A program made the position numbers and the translations under genes. Positions 24,742-33,248 of a stretch of 64,000 nt of DNA are shown one piece after another. The notes beneath the pieces were generated by a model. It made no database searches, was not told the origin of the DNA, and saw only the letters and a list, made by a program, of their open reading frames with translations. This DNA is from Pseudoramibacter alactolyticus (GTDB lineage: Bacteria; Bacillota; Clostridia; Eubacteriales; Eubacteriaceae). Numbering within the stretch: position 1 is the first letter of the stretch; every line of letters begins with the position of its first letter. The DNA is taken from assembly GCF_050908235.1 (NCBI RefSeq), contig NZ_CP194340.1; one strand, written 5' to 3'.

Positions 24742-25701
24742 CTATTCTGTTTTGGTTGCACGCAAAAATAATTTTTCCAGCTCCTGCCGGGGATCGGCGT
24801 CTTCCGCCACAATGGCCTGTATCGCCCGGGTGATAGGCAGCTCCACGCCCACTTGCGCCGACAGATCGAGCAGGGCCTTTGTCGTGTAAACCCCTTCCGC
24901 CAGCTTGTCAAAGGCTCTGCCCAAAATAAAATCCTCGCCGAAGCGTCGGTTATGGCTGTGTGCCGAAAACAGCGTCGCCTCGTAATCCCCCAGGTGGCTC
25001 AGTCCGTACACCGTCTGGGCATCGCCTCCCAGGGCTGCGATCAACACTGAAAGCTCGTGAGTCCCCCGCGCCATCAACGACCCCTTCAGACTCGACAAAT
25101 GCAGGCCGTCCAGCATCCCCGCCGCGATCCCCATGACATTTTTGGCCGCCGCACCGACTTCAATTCCCAGAAGGTCCCGGCCGTAATAAAACCGAATGAG
25201 CGGGCCATCCAGCGCCGCCACCAGCTGACGCGTCAACGTCCCGTCTTCCGATGCCATCAGCATGCAGTTGGGCATCCCCTGCACAAAATCCTGCACGTGT
25301 CCCGGCCCAACCCAGACCGCCACACGGACCCGCGGCCCCAGCACCTCGCGCATGACTGTGGTCAGACGTTTGCCGCTGCCGATTTCCAGCCCCTTCATGC
25401 ACAAAACAAAAGGCATCGCCAGCGAAACGCCGGTGCGCTTCAAATCCCCCGCGAAGGCGCGCAGCTGCTGCGCGCTGATGGCGATGATGCACAGGTCGCA
25501 TCCCGACAGGGCCGTTGTCAGATCATCTGTCAACGTTACCGAAGGGGGCAGATCCAGATAATCGTTGTGCCGGGTGGCCCGCAATGCTTCAAGCCGCGCC
25601 GATCCCGGCCGCCCCCAGAGCAACGTCTCGTGTCCAAGGCGATCCGCATACCAGGCATGAAAGCTCCCCCATCGTCCACATCCTAAAACACTGATCTTCA
25701 T
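24742..25701 (-). CDS. gpsA: NAD(P)H-dependent glycerol-3-phosphate dehydrogenase (GpsA family)
   Basis: A 319-residue cytoplasmic enzyme expected to reduce dihydroxyacetone phosphate to sn-glycerol-3-phosphate for phospholipids. N-terminal Rossmann motif SVLGCGRWGSFHA (GxGxxG-like), then VWVGPGHVQDF in place of the usual GPSHAEEV, the catalytic-region KNVMGIAAGMLDGL (lysine of GpsA), and NRRFGE near the NRxxG helix, with final PITRAIQAIV. It has its own terminator and AGAGGAG before the start. A second, more divergent GpsA-like protein is at 40379-41419. The altered GPSH motif makes substrate slightly uncertain. Confidence 0.85.
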   Translation of the reverse strand: MKISVLGCGRWGSFHAWYADRLGHETLLWGRPGSARLEALRATRHNDYLDLPPSVTLTDDLTTALSGCDLCIIAISAQQLRAFAGDLKRTGVSLAMPFVLCMKGLEIGSGKRLTTVMREVLGPRVRVAVWVGPGHVQDFVQGMPNCMLMASEDGTLTRQLVAALDGPLIRFYYGRDLLGIEVGAAAKNVMGIAAGMLDGLHLSSLKGSLMARGTHELSVLIAALGGDAQTVYGLSHLGDYEATLFSAHSHNRRFGEDFILGRAFDKLAEGVYTTKALLDLSAQVGVELPITRAIQAIVAEDADPRQELEKLFLRATKTE

Positions 25702-25840
25702 TATTTAACACACTCCTCTCTCGTGTCTTCTCACTTGCTCCCATTATAACCGCGAATACCTGATCACATCACGCCGCGGCCATTTTTTCTGCCCGCGATT
25801 CAGATATTGGCCGGTCGTTCTTCACAGGTGACCACGCACG

Positions 25841-25880
25841 AAAAAACACCCGCCTTCCATCCGGAAAGCAGGTGTTTTTA
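25841..25880 (-). terminator. Terminator of the thl-crt-hbd operon
   Basis: Inverted repeat AAAACACCTGCTTTCC / GGAAGGCGGGTGTTTT read on the minus strand, with T run, 16 bases past the hbd stop. Confidence 0.82.
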
Positions 25881-25895
25881 GAAGACCGAATGGTC

Positions 25896-26741
25896 TTATT
25901 TGGTATAGTCGTAGAAACCGTGGCCTGTCTTAACGCCAAGCGCACCGGCGCGCACCATCTTGCGCAGTAACGGAGCCGGCGCGTATTTATCGGAGCCGGT
26001 TTCAGCCTGGAGCACCTCCATAACGGCCAACACAATGTCGAGGCCAACCAAATCGCCCAGAGCCAGCGGCCCCATCGGATGGTTTGCGCCAAGTTTCATC
26101 GCAGTGTCGATATCTTCCGCAGAAGCGGTTCCCGCCGCGTAGATTTCAATTCCTTCATTGATCATCGGCACCAGAATGCGGTTGACGACAAAGCCGGCCG
26201 CTTCCTGAACCTGAACCGGCACCTTGCCGATTTCTTCCGAAATCTTTTTGATTTTTTCGACGGTTTCGTCGGTCGTATTGTAACCGGCGATCACTTCGAT
26301 CAGCTTCATAACCGGAGCCGGATTGAAGAAGTGCATGCCAATCACGTCGCGTTCGACGCCCTGACCGATTTCCGTGATGGAAAGCGAAGAGGTGTTGGAT
26401 GCGAAAACACATTCCGGTTTGCAGATCTTATCCAGATTCTGGAACATTTCGTGTTTCAGATCCATCTTTTCGAGAATGGCTTCGACAATGAGGTCGCAGT
26501 CACCAACCAGATCCTTTTCAACCAGACCTGTGACGATCTTGCCCATGATTTCATCTTTTTTTGCCTGTTCCATGCGGCCTTTGGCGACGCTTCTGCTCAG
26601 GTTTTTGTCAATTTTGGCTTTTCCGCCATCGGCAAATTCCTGTTTGATATCGCAAAGAACAACTTCGTAACCATCTGTCTGGGCAAATGCCTGGGCAATG
26701 CCAGCTCCCATGGTGCCTGCACCAATAACGCCAACTTTCAT
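25896..26741 (-). CDS. hbd: 3-hydroxybutyryl-CoA dehydrogenase
   Basis: A 281-residue enzyme reducing acetoacetyl-CoA to (S)-3-hydroxybutyryl-CoA with NAD(P)H, second step of the butyrate branch. GAGTMGAGIAQAFA near residue 7 is the nucleotide-binding motif; SNTSSLSITEI and GMHFFNPAPVMKLIEVI carry the catalytic Ser/His region, and GFVVNRILVPMINE and MKLGANHPMGPLAL are the C-terminal family blocks. GGAGG precedes the ATG. It is the last gene of thl-crt-hbd, which are all closely spaced. Length and motifs match clostridial Hbd closely. Confidence 0.96.
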   Translation of the reverse strand: MKVGVIGAGTMGAGIAQAFAQTDGYEVVLCDIKQEFADGGKAKIDKNLSRSVAKGRMEQAKKDEIMGKIVTGLVEKDLVGDCDLIVEAILEKMDLKHEMFQNLDKICKPECVFASNTSSLSITEIGQGVERDVIGMHFFNPAPVMKLIEVIAGYNTTDETVEKIKKISEEIGKVPVQVQEAAGFVVNRILVPMINEGIEIYAAGTASAEDIDTAMKLGANHPMGPLALGDLVGLDIVLAVMEVLQAETGSDKYAPAPLLRKMVRAGALGVKTGHGFYDYTK

Positions 26742-26817
26742 TAACTTACCTCCAAATTCAAAATACCAAAGGCGAGGAAATCATTGTGATTTCCCCGCAT
26801 TTTATCGTCGTGACGGA

Positions 26818-27594
26818 TTACTTATTCTGGAACGGTTCGTGCTTTCTCTTTTCGAGGAATGCGGTCATGCCTTCCTTCTGGTCGGCTGTTTCAAAGCATT
26901 CGGAGAAACGATCGCATTCGATGCCGATCGCCTGATCCATATCCACTTCGATGCCTTCGTTCATAGCCGCTTTGGACATGCGGACGGCGATCGGAGCGTT
27001 CTTGGCGATTTTGCCAGCCAGTTTTTCAGCGGCGGGCATCAGTTCTTCCTGCGGATAAACCGCATTGACCAGTCCCCACTTCAAAGCGTCTTGCGCCTTG
27101 ATATTGTTGCAGGCATAGATCATTTCCTTGGCCATGCCCACCGGGATGCGGCGCATTAAGCGCTGTGTGCCGCCAAAACCCGGCGTGATGCCGAGGCCGG
27201 TTTCCGGCTGCCCGAAAACGGCATTGTCCGCTGCCAGGCGAATATCGCAGGCCATCGAAAGTTCACAGCCGCCGCCCAGCGCAAAACCGTTGATCGCCGC
27301 GATCACCGGGATCGGCAGGGTTTCGATCTTCCGGAATAATTTGTTGCCGTGTTCGGCAAAGGCTCTGCCTTCGGCCTTATTATCGTCGGCCATTTCGGCA
27401 ATGTCCGCCCCGGCGACAAAGGATTTGCTGCCAGCGCCGGTAATAATCAGGCAGCGGATGGCATCATAGTCGACCGCGTCCACCACGGCTTCCAGATCGT
27501 CCAGCACCTGAGAATTCAACGCGTTTAAAGCTTTTTCACGATCGATGGTGATAATCCCGATCAGATCCTTCGCTTCGTATTTAACAAAACTCAT
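26818..27594 (-). CDS. crt: Enoyl-CoA hydratase / crotonase
   Basis: A 258-residue crotonase that dehydrates 3-hydroxybutyryl-CoA to crotonyl-CoA. The oxyanion-hole segments are visible: SFVAGADIAEM near residue 60 and INGFALGGGCELSMACD near 100, with the two catalytic glutamates in GGGCE and PETGLGITPGFGGTQRL. It stands between thl and hbd with short gaps, as in many butyrate producers. GGAAAGAAG precedes the ATG. Confidence 0.95.
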   Translation of the reverse strand: MSFVKYEAKDLIGIITIDREKALNALNSQVLDDLEAVVDAVDYDAIRCLIITGAGSKSFVAGADIAEMADDNKAEGRAFAEHGNKLFRKIETLPIPVIAAINGFALGGGCELSMACDIRLAADNAVFGQPETGLGITPGFGGTQRLMRRIPVGMAKEMIYACNNIKAQDALKWGLVNAVYPQEELMPAAEKLAGKIAKNAPIAVRMSKAAMNEGIEVDMDQAIGIECDRFSECFETADQKEGMTAFLEKRKHEPFQNK

Positions 27595-27623
27595 GATTCG
27601 CTTCTTTCCTGGTTAAAATGTGA

Positions 27624-28808
27624 TTACTGTAGGTTTTCCCAAACAGAGGCAACGCCCATGCCGCCGCCGACACAGAGGGAAGCCAAGCCCTTCTTAGAGC
27701 TTCTCTTCGCCATTTCATACATCAGGGAGACAACGATTCTCGCGCCGGTGCAGCCTACCGGGTGACCCAGAGCAATCCCGGAACCATTGACGTTGCATTT
27801 ATCCATCGGGACATTCAGATCGCGGATGCAGGCCAACGCCTGAGCGGAGAACGCTTCGTTCAGTTCGATCAGATCCATATCGTCCATGGAAAGACCGGTG
27901 CGTTCCCAAAGTTTGCGAACGGCATAGATCGGGCCTAAGCCCATGACTTCCGGTTCGCAGCCGGCAGATGTCCCGCCGATCCATTTCATCAGCGGTTTCA
28001 CACCGAGTTCTTCCGCTTTTTCTGCAGACATGATGACCAAAGCCGCAGCCCCGTCGTTGATCCCGGAAGCGTTAGCCGCGGTGATCACACCGTCTTTTTT
28101 GAAAGCCGGACGCAAGCCGCTGATGCCTTCCAAAGTCACGCCGCGGCGCGGATGTTCGTCGGTATCGAAGACCACTTCTTTTCTCTTCTGTTTGATGGTA
28201 ACCGGGACAATTTCATCTTTAAATCTGCCGGCGTCGATGGCGGCCACAGCTCTTTCCTGAGACATCACGGCGATTTCATCACATTCCTGACGGGTCAGGT
28301 TATATCTTTCAGCAATGTTTTCAGCTGTCATACCCATGTGATAGTGGTTGAAAGTGTCTTCCAAACCATCGCAAATCATGGTATCCAGGAATTCACCAGG
28401 TCCCATTCTGTAACCATAACGGCCATTCGGAACCACATAGGGCGCTCTGGTCATGTTTTCCATCCCGCCGACAACCAGGACATCGGCATCGCCGGCCATA
28501 ATCATATCAGCAGCGAGATTGACGCACTTCATCCCGGAACCGCAAAGGTTATTCAGGGTCAAAGCCGGTTTTTCGACCGGAATGCCGGCGTAAACCGCTG
28601 CCTGACGCCCAACAGACTGCCCTTGGGCCGCCTGAAGAACACACCCCATCAGCACTTCATCGACATCTTCCGGCTTGATACCCGCGCGTTTGATCGCTTC
28701 TTTGATGACCGTCGATCCCAATTCGACAACCGGTGTGTTCTTTAAAGAACCGCCCATGGAACCAATCGCTGTACGGCAACCGCTAACAACAACAACTTCT
28801 TTAGCCAT
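27624..28808 (-). CDS. thlA: Acetyl-CoA acetyltransferase (thiolase)
   Basis: A 394-residue thiolase condensing two acetyl-CoA to acetoacetyl-CoA, entry to the butyrate pathway. The acyl-carrying C89 is in NNLCGSGMK; the C-terminal GHPVGCTGAR histidine and SLCVGGGMG cysteine complete the active site. The start at 28808 is preceded by GGAGGG and begins MAKEVVVVSGCRTAIG like other thiolases; an in-frame ATG 14 codons upstream lacks a site. It is the first gene after a strong promoter with a Rex-like operator, so NADH level may set expression. Confidence 0.96.
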   Translation of the reverse strand: MAKEVVVVSGCRTAIGSMGGSLKNTPVVELGSTVIKEAIKRAGIKPEDVDEVLMGCVLQAAQGQSVGRQAAVYAGIPVEKPALTLNNLCGSGMKCVNLAADMIMAGDADVLVVGGMENMTRAPYVVPNGRYGYRMGPGEFLDTMICDGLEDTFNHYHMGMTAENIAERYNLTRQECDEIAVMSQERAVAAIDAGRFKDEIVPVTIKQKRKEVVFDTDEHPRRGVTLEGISGLRPAFKKDGVITAANASGINDGAAALVIMSAEKAEELGVKPLMKWIGGTSAGCEPEVMGLGPIYAVRKLWERTGLSMDDMDLIELNEAFSAQALACIRDLNVPMDKCNVNGSGIALGHPVGCTGARIVVSLMYEMAKRSSKKGLASLCVGGGMGVASVWENLQ

Positions 28809-28872
28809 AAAATTTCCCTCCATCACTATTTTTGTGAATGCTAAAACCAATTAACAGGGCTGTGTTGATAAC

Positions 28873-28890
28873 CTGTTAAATATATAACAA
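28873..28890 (-). promoter_or_regulatory. Rex-like operator at the thl-crt-hbd promoter
   Basis: Minus-strand TTGTTATATATTTAACAG matches the Rex consensus TTGTTAA-N4-TTAACAA at 12 of 14 defined positions. It abuts the -10 box and covers the start of transcription, a good place for repression. Rex represses thl-crt-hbd genes in clostridia when NADH is low. No rex gene lies in the window. Confidence 0.68.
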
Positions 28891-28917
28891 TCATATCACA
28901 TTTTTCTTTCTTGTCAA
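28890..28917 (-). promoter_or_regulatory. Promoter of thl-crt-hbd
   Basis: Minus-strand TTGACA (28917-28912) and TATGAT (28895-28890), 16-base spacer. A second inverted repeat GATAA-N5-TTATC lies just upstream of the -35 (about 28921-28935). The operon start codon is about 80 bases downstream. Confidence 0.8.
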
Positions 28918-28938
28918 GAAGATAACAATATTATCCCC

Positions 28939-29148
28939 CTATCTGAATGGTCCTTTAAGGATTTTTTCAAAATTGGTCGGACCAACTTCACGCACACATT
29001 CCTCCTTTCGCCATTTCGATATGCTTTGCATCATAATTTGAAATAATTCAACAATATTGTGATAGTTTACATAATATCGTACTTTTATTTTATCATGTTT
29101 TCGCTGATTGTCTATCCGATTTTTGTTTTTTAAAACACTCAAGGCCAT
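28939..29148 (-). CDS. Possible small basic protein, unrecognised (doubtful)
   Basis: A 69-codon frame with ATG preceded by GGAGGAG ten bases upstream. The product is basic and Lys/Asn/Tyr-rich (for example LKNKNRIDNQRKHDK) and resembles no family I know. Base composition is AT-rich, unlike real genes nearby, and it sits in the divergent control region between thl and accB. The good ribosome site is the only support, so it may be a chance frame. The remainder of 29149-29513 holds promoters and inverted repeats for the lipid operon. Confidence 0.2.
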   Translation of the reverse strand: MALSVLKNKNRIDNQRKHDKIKVRYYVNYHNIVELFQIMMQSISKWRKEECVREVGPTNFEKILKGPFR

Positions 29149-29250
29149 TCCCTTATACTCCTCCGCCGCCTTTTACTGCACGCATTGCCTTGAAACATAA
29201 CATTATTAAAATAATTTTAAATTTTAATAGTTTTTTACTCTAAAACGCGA

Positions 29251-29277
29251 TATAATTTAGCTGTTTGATTTGATCAA
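29251..29277 (+). promoter_or_regulatory. Upstream -10-like box and inverted repeat before accB
   Basis: TATAAT at 29251-29256 is followed by the inverted repeat TTGAT-TTG-ATCAA (29265-29277), which resembles FabT-type boxes (TTTGAT-T-ATCAAA) with a longer centre. No good -35 is present, so promoter activity is uncertain. Confidence 0.35.
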
Positions 29278-29410
29278 TTGCATATTGAATCACGATGCAA
29301 GCTCTACTGCCATCGCTGATGAAAATCATTTTTTATATTGCTTTCATTTTTCGTTTGCCAAAGGCATAATAATTTATGAAAGGGTTAAAATTGCCACCAA
29401 TAATTGCTGC

Positions 29411-29455
29411 TTGTGAAAATTTTTCACCAGTGATATAATGACTAAAAATTTTTAG
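29411..29455 (+). promoter_or_regulatory. Promoter of the acc-fab operon with two operator-like palindromes
   Basis: TTGTGA (29411-29416) and TATAAT (29434-29439), 17-base spacer. The palindrome GTGAAAATTTTTCAC (29413-29427) overlaps the -35 and the perfect CTAAAAATTTTTAG (29442-29455) follows the -10. A dimeric repressor on both would shut the promoter; the MarR-type regulator at the end of the operon is the natural candidate. Confidence 0.6.
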
Positions 29456-29513
29456 CTAAGCTTTTCTGTCAGAGTAACGTGATGAGAAAGTGCACCTACA
29501 TTTCGGAGGTTCT

Positions 29514-29975
29514 ATGGAGTTAAAGGATATTTTAAATTTGATTGATCGTTTTGAGCAAAGTGCATCGGTATCAATGACGATCAAGCTGGGCGACGACGAA
29601 TTGTCGCTCAAAAAGGCCGAAGCCTACGCGCCCAAAACTGAAACCATCGTCGCTCCGCAGCCGGCCCCCGCCGCTGCGGCACCGGCTGTCCAAAGTGCAG
29701 TACCGGCCGACGATCAAACATCCACTCCCGTGCGGGGCGACACCATCAACGCGCCACTAGTCGGCACTTTTTATCATGCCGCTTCTCCCGATGATCCGCC
29801 GTATGTCACCGTCGGCCAGTCGGTAAAAAAGAACGAAACCATCGGCCTGATTGAAGCGATGAAGATGATGAGCGAAGTTCCGGCCCCCTTTGACTGCGTA
29901 ATCGAAGAAATCCTCGTGGATAACGGGCAGCTCGCCGCCTACGACGAACCCTTGATGCGTGTTAGAAAGCTGTAA
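29514..29975 (+). CDS. accB: Biotin carboxyl carrier protein of acetyl-CoA carboxylase
   Basis: A 153-residue carrier: N-terminal helical part (1-40), an Ala/Pro-rich linker (about 45-72; APQPAPAAAAPAV), and the biotinyl domain (75-153) with the biotin-accepting K117 in EAMKMM. It shuttles carboxybiotin between AccC and AccDA in the first committed step of fatty acid synthesis. The ATG at 29514 has CGGAGG just upstream; an earlier in-frame ATG (29490) does not. First gene of the operon. Confidence 0.95.
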   Translation: MELKDILNLIDRFEQSASVSMTIKLGDDELSLKKAEAYAPKTETIVAPQPAPAAAAPAVQSAVPADDQTSTPVRGDTINAPLVGTFYHAASPDDPPYVTVGQSVKKNETIGLIEAMKMMSEVPAPFDCVIEEILVDNGQLAAYDEPLMRVRKL

Positions 29976-29978
29976 TCC

Positions 29979-31373
29979 ATGTTTCGAAGAATTTTAATCG
30001 CCAACCGGGGAGAGATTGCCGTCCGCGTGATCCGCGCCTGCCGGGAAATGGAAATCGAAACCGTCGCGGTTTATTCCAGCGCCGACGCCGACGCGCTTCA
30101 CGTGCAGCTGGCCACCCGCTCGGTTTGCATCGGCCCGCCCCAGGCCGGCCAAAGCTACCTTAATATGGACGCTATTTTGCAAGTGGCCATCGCCACCCGC
30201 TGCGACGCCATCCATCCGGGCTACGGCTTCCTGTCGGAAAACGACGTCTTCTCGGATCGCTGCGCGGCGGAAGGGATCAAGTTTATCGGGCCCACCGGCG
30301 ACGTTATCCGCCAGATGGGCAACAAATCGGCAGCCCGCAGCCTGATGCAAAAAAGCGGCGTGCCGGTGGTTCCCGGCAGCGACGGCAATGTAGATATTGA
30401 AACCGGCGCGGTCATCGCGGCAAAAATCGGTTACCCCGTGCTCGTCAAAGCCAGTGCCGGCGGCGGCGGCCGGGGCATGCGCCGGGTCGACAAACCGGAG
30501 GATTTCGCCGCGCTCTTCGCCGAAGCCCAATCCGAAACCATGACCAACTTTGGCGACGACAAAATGTACGTCGAAAAGCTCATCGTTAATCCCCACCACA
30601 TCGAATTTCAGGTGATGGCCGACAGCAAAGGCAACGTCGTTCATTTTGGCGAGCGCGAATGCTCCATTCAGCGCAAGAACCAAAAACTCATGGAAGAAAG
30701 CCCCTCTCATCTGCTGACGCCGGAAGTGCGCGCCGCCATGGGAGACGCCGCCGTGACAGCCGCCAGGGCCGCCGGCTACGAAGGCGCGGGCACCATCGAA
30801 TTCGTGATGGACGATGACCTTCATTATTATTTCATCGAAATGAACACCCGGATTCAGGTGGAACACCCCGTGACCGAAATGGTCTGCGATGTCGATTTGG
30901 TGCGCGAGCAGATTCGCGTGGCCGCCGGGCTGACCCTTGCCTACAAGCAGGCGGATATCTGCCAGCGGGGCTGGGCCATCGAGTGCCGCATCAATGCCGA
31001 AGACCCGATGAACGGCTTTCGCCCCTCCCCGGGGAAAACCAACTTTCTGCACTTTCCCGGCGGCTGCGGCATCCGCGTCGAATCGGCGCTTTATGTGGGC
31101 TACAATCCCAGCCCTTTTTACGACAGCATGGTCGCCAAGGTCATCGCCCACGGGGCCAACCGCCTCGAGGCCATTCAGCGCATGCGCCGCGCCCTGGAAG
31201 AGATTGTCATCGACGGTTACCCCACCACGGTCGAGCTGTGCTATCTGATTCTGCACGATCCGGTTTTTGTGCGCGGCAATTACAACACCGGCTTTCTCGA
31301 AAGCGAAATGGATGAATTGATGAAATGGAACCGCGTCGGTGCCGGACTCGATCCCATCGAGGTGAATCAATGA
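29979..31373 (+). CDS. accC: Biotin carboxylase subunit of acetyl-CoA carboxylase
   Basis: A 464-residue ATP-grasp enzyme that carboxylates biotin on AccB using ATP and bicarbonate. N-terminal domain begins FRRILIANRGEIAVRVIRA; glycine-rich ATP loop KASAGGGGRGMR near 160; ECSIQRKNQKL and MNTRIQVEHPVTEMV carry the metal and bicarbonate residues. It starts three bases after accB and its stop overlaps the accD start (ATGA). Length is slightly longer than the usual 445-450. Confidence 0.96.
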   Translation: MFRRILIANRGEIAVRVIRACREMEIETVAVYSSADADALHVQLATRSVCIGPPQAGQSYLNMDAILQVAIATRCDAIHPGYGFLSENDVFSDRCAAEGIKFIGPTGDVIRQMGNKSAARSLMQKSGVPVVPGSDGNVDIETGAVIAAKIGYPVLVKASAGGGGRGMRRVDKPEDFAALFAEAQSETMTNFGDDKMYVEKLIVNPHHIEFQVMADSKGNVVHFGERECSIQRKNQKLMEESPSHLLTPEVRAAMGDAAVTAARAAGYEGAGTIEFVMDDDLHYYFIEMNTRIQVEHPVTEMVCDVDLVREQIRVAAGLTLAYKQADICQRGWAIECRINAEDPMNGFRPSPGKTNFLHFPGGCGIRVESALYVGYNPSPFYDSMVAKVIAHGANRLEAIQRMRRALEEIVIDGYPTTVELCYLILHDPVFVRGNYNTGFLESEMDELMKWNRVGAGLDPIEVNQ

Positions 31374-32239
31374 GCAAGAATCCTTTCCAAAAACGCAAAC
31401 AGGAAATCTTCAATCTAAAAGCGATGCGGGAACGCCGCAGCATCACCACGATGCCCGACGCCATCCCCGTCCAGCAGCAAACCACCCTCTGTCCCCAGTG
31501 CGGTCACGCCCTGACCCTCGACGAATTGGAAAAGAATCTGCACGTTTGCCGTTGCGGTTACCATTTTCCCATCGGCTCCCATTATCGGCTCCAGCTCGTG
31601 CTCGACCCCGGAACCATCCGGGAGTTCGGCCGCAGCATCAAGCCTTTTGACTGGCTGCACTTCCCCGGTTATCCGGATAAGCTCAAGGCGCAGCGCCAAA
31701 AATCCGGCTCCACCGAGGCCGTTGCCACGGCCCAGGGCAAAATCGACGGCGTCAGCGTCGTCGTCGCGGTGATGGATACCCGCTTTTTTATGGGGAGCAT
31801 GGGCTCCGCCGTCGGCGAGCGCATCACCCAGGCCATCGAGTACGCCACGAAAAAGAAATGGCCGCTGATTCTCTTTTGCGCCAGCGGCGGCGCCCGCATG
31901 CAGGAGGGAATCATCTCGCTGATGCAGATGGCCAAAACCTCGGCGGCGATGGAACGCTTTTCCCAAAAAGGCGGTCTGACTATCGTCTGCCTCACCCATC
32001 CGACCACCGGCGGCGTCACGGCGAGTTTTGCCATGCTCGGCGACATCACCCTGGCGGAGCCCGGCGCCCTCATCGGCTTTGCCGGCCCCCAGGTGATCGA
32101 GCAGACCATCGGCGAACAGCTGCCGGAAGGTTTTCAGCGCGCGGAATTTCAGCAGGCGCACGGTTTTGTGGATCAGATCGTTCCTCGGGATGCCATGCGC
32201 GACACGTTAAGCCAGCTGCTGGGATTGCATAAAACCTGA
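31370..32239 (+). CDS. accD: Acetyl-CoA carboxylase carboxyltransferase beta subunit
   Basis: A 289-residue subunit starting at ATG 31370 inside the accC stop. N-terminal four-cysteine zinc ribbon (CPQCGHALTL and CRCGYHF, about residues 43-65) and a crotonase-fold carboxyltransferase with MGSMGSAVGERI, CASGGARMQEG and THPTTGGVTASFAMLGD. With AccA it moves the carboxyl from biotin to acetyl-CoA, giving malonyl-CoA. GAGGTG is just upstream within accC. Confidence 0.95.
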   Translation: MSKNPFQKRKQEIFNLKAMRERRSITTMPDAIPVQQQTTLCPQCGHALTLDELEKNLHVCRCGYHFPIGSHYRLQLVLDPGTIREFGRSIKPFDWLHFPGYPDKLKAQRQKSGSTEAVATAQGKIDGVSVVVAVMDTRFFMGSMGSAVGERITQAIEYATKKKWPLILFCASGGARMQEGIISLMQMAKTSAAMERFSQKGGLTIVCLTHPTTGGVTASFAMLGDITLAEPGALIGFAGPQVIEQTIGEQLPEGFQRAEFQQAHGFVDQIVPRDAMRDTLSQLLGLHKT

Positions 32240-32252
32240 GGAGGAATCACGG

Positions 32253-33248
32253 TTGAAATCAACAAGCACGGATAAATCCAAAATCAGCCTGCGGGAGCTG
32301 GAAAGCCGCATCGATCACCTCGATCAGCGCCTCGCCGACATTGGCGACCCCATCACGCCGGCTCAGGTCATCCAGCGCCGGCAGTTTGAACGGGATCGCG
32401 CCGAGCTTCTCCACCTCTGCGCCCATCCCGATCCCGCCGATCGGGTTTTCCTCGCGCGTCACACCGGGCGTCCCGGCGTCGTGGACTACGTCGATCATCT
32501 GTTCACCGATTTTTTTGAACAGCGCGGCGACCGCCTCTTTCGGGAAGATCCGAGCATCTACGGCGGCATCGCCCGCTTTCACGGGCAACCGGTTACCGTC
32601 ATCGGCACCCGCAAGGGTAAAACCCTCGACGAAAACCTGGCCTGCCATTTCGGCATGCCTTGCCCCGAGGGCTATCGCAAGGCCCTGCGTTTGATGCGCC
32701 AGGCCGCCAAATTTAAGCGGCCGATCATCACTTTCATCGACACGGCAGGGGCCTATCCCGGCAAAGAAGCCGAGGAAAACGGACAAGGCGAGGCCATCGC
32801 GAAAAACCTGGCCGTCATGAGCCGATTGCCGGTGCCCATCATCGCCGTCTTCACCGGTGAGGGCGGCAGCGGCGGTGCCCTGGCTCTCGGCGTGGGCAAT
32901 CGCGTCATCATGCTCGAAAACGCCATCTACTCCATCCTGAGTCCCGAGGGCTTCGCCAGCATCCTGTGGAAGGATCCCGACCGCAGTGACGAGGCGTGCT
33001 CGGTAATGAAGCTCACCGCCCGGGATCTGAAGGATCTCAAGGTGGCCGACCGCATTATCCGCGAACCTTTGGGCGGCGCCCACCGCAACCCCGGCGCGGT
33101 TTATACCGCCCTCGACAGGGTATTAGCCGAAGAACTGAAGGGACTGAATAAAATGAGCGCTTCGGAATTAATAAACAAACGCTACGCCCGGTTTCGCGCC
33201 TACGGAGCAACGACGCCCAAAACGGCATCCAAGAAAGGAGACGCATGA
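32253..33248 (+). CDS. accA: Acetyl-CoA carboxylase carboxyltransferase alpha subunit
   Basis: A 331-residue partner of AccD, starting with TTG at 32253 after GAGGA. Helical N-terminus (about 1-60), then the carboxyltransferase domain with HTGRPGVVDYVDHLF, FIDTAGAYPGKEAEENGQGEAIA and GEGGSGGALALGVGNRV, the oxyanion/biotin-binding blocks of AccA. The stop overlaps the fabH start by four bases, joining malonyl-CoA formation to chain initiation in one message. Confidence 0.95.
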   Translation: MKSTSTDKSKISLRELESRIDHLDQRLADIGDPITPAQVIQRRQFERDRAELLHLCAHPDPADRVFLARHTGRPGVVDYVDHLFTDFFEQRGDRLFREDPSIYGGIARFHGQPVTVIGTRKGKTLDENLACHFGMPCPEGYRKALRLMRQAAKFKRPIITFIDTAGAYPGKEAEENGQGEAIAKNLAVMSRLPVPIIAVFTGEGGSGGALALGVGNRVIMLENAIYSILSPEGFASILWKDPDRSDEACSVMKLTARDLKDLKVADRIIREPLGGAHRNPGAVYTALDRVLAEELKGLNKMSASELINKRYARFRAYGATTPKTASKKGDA

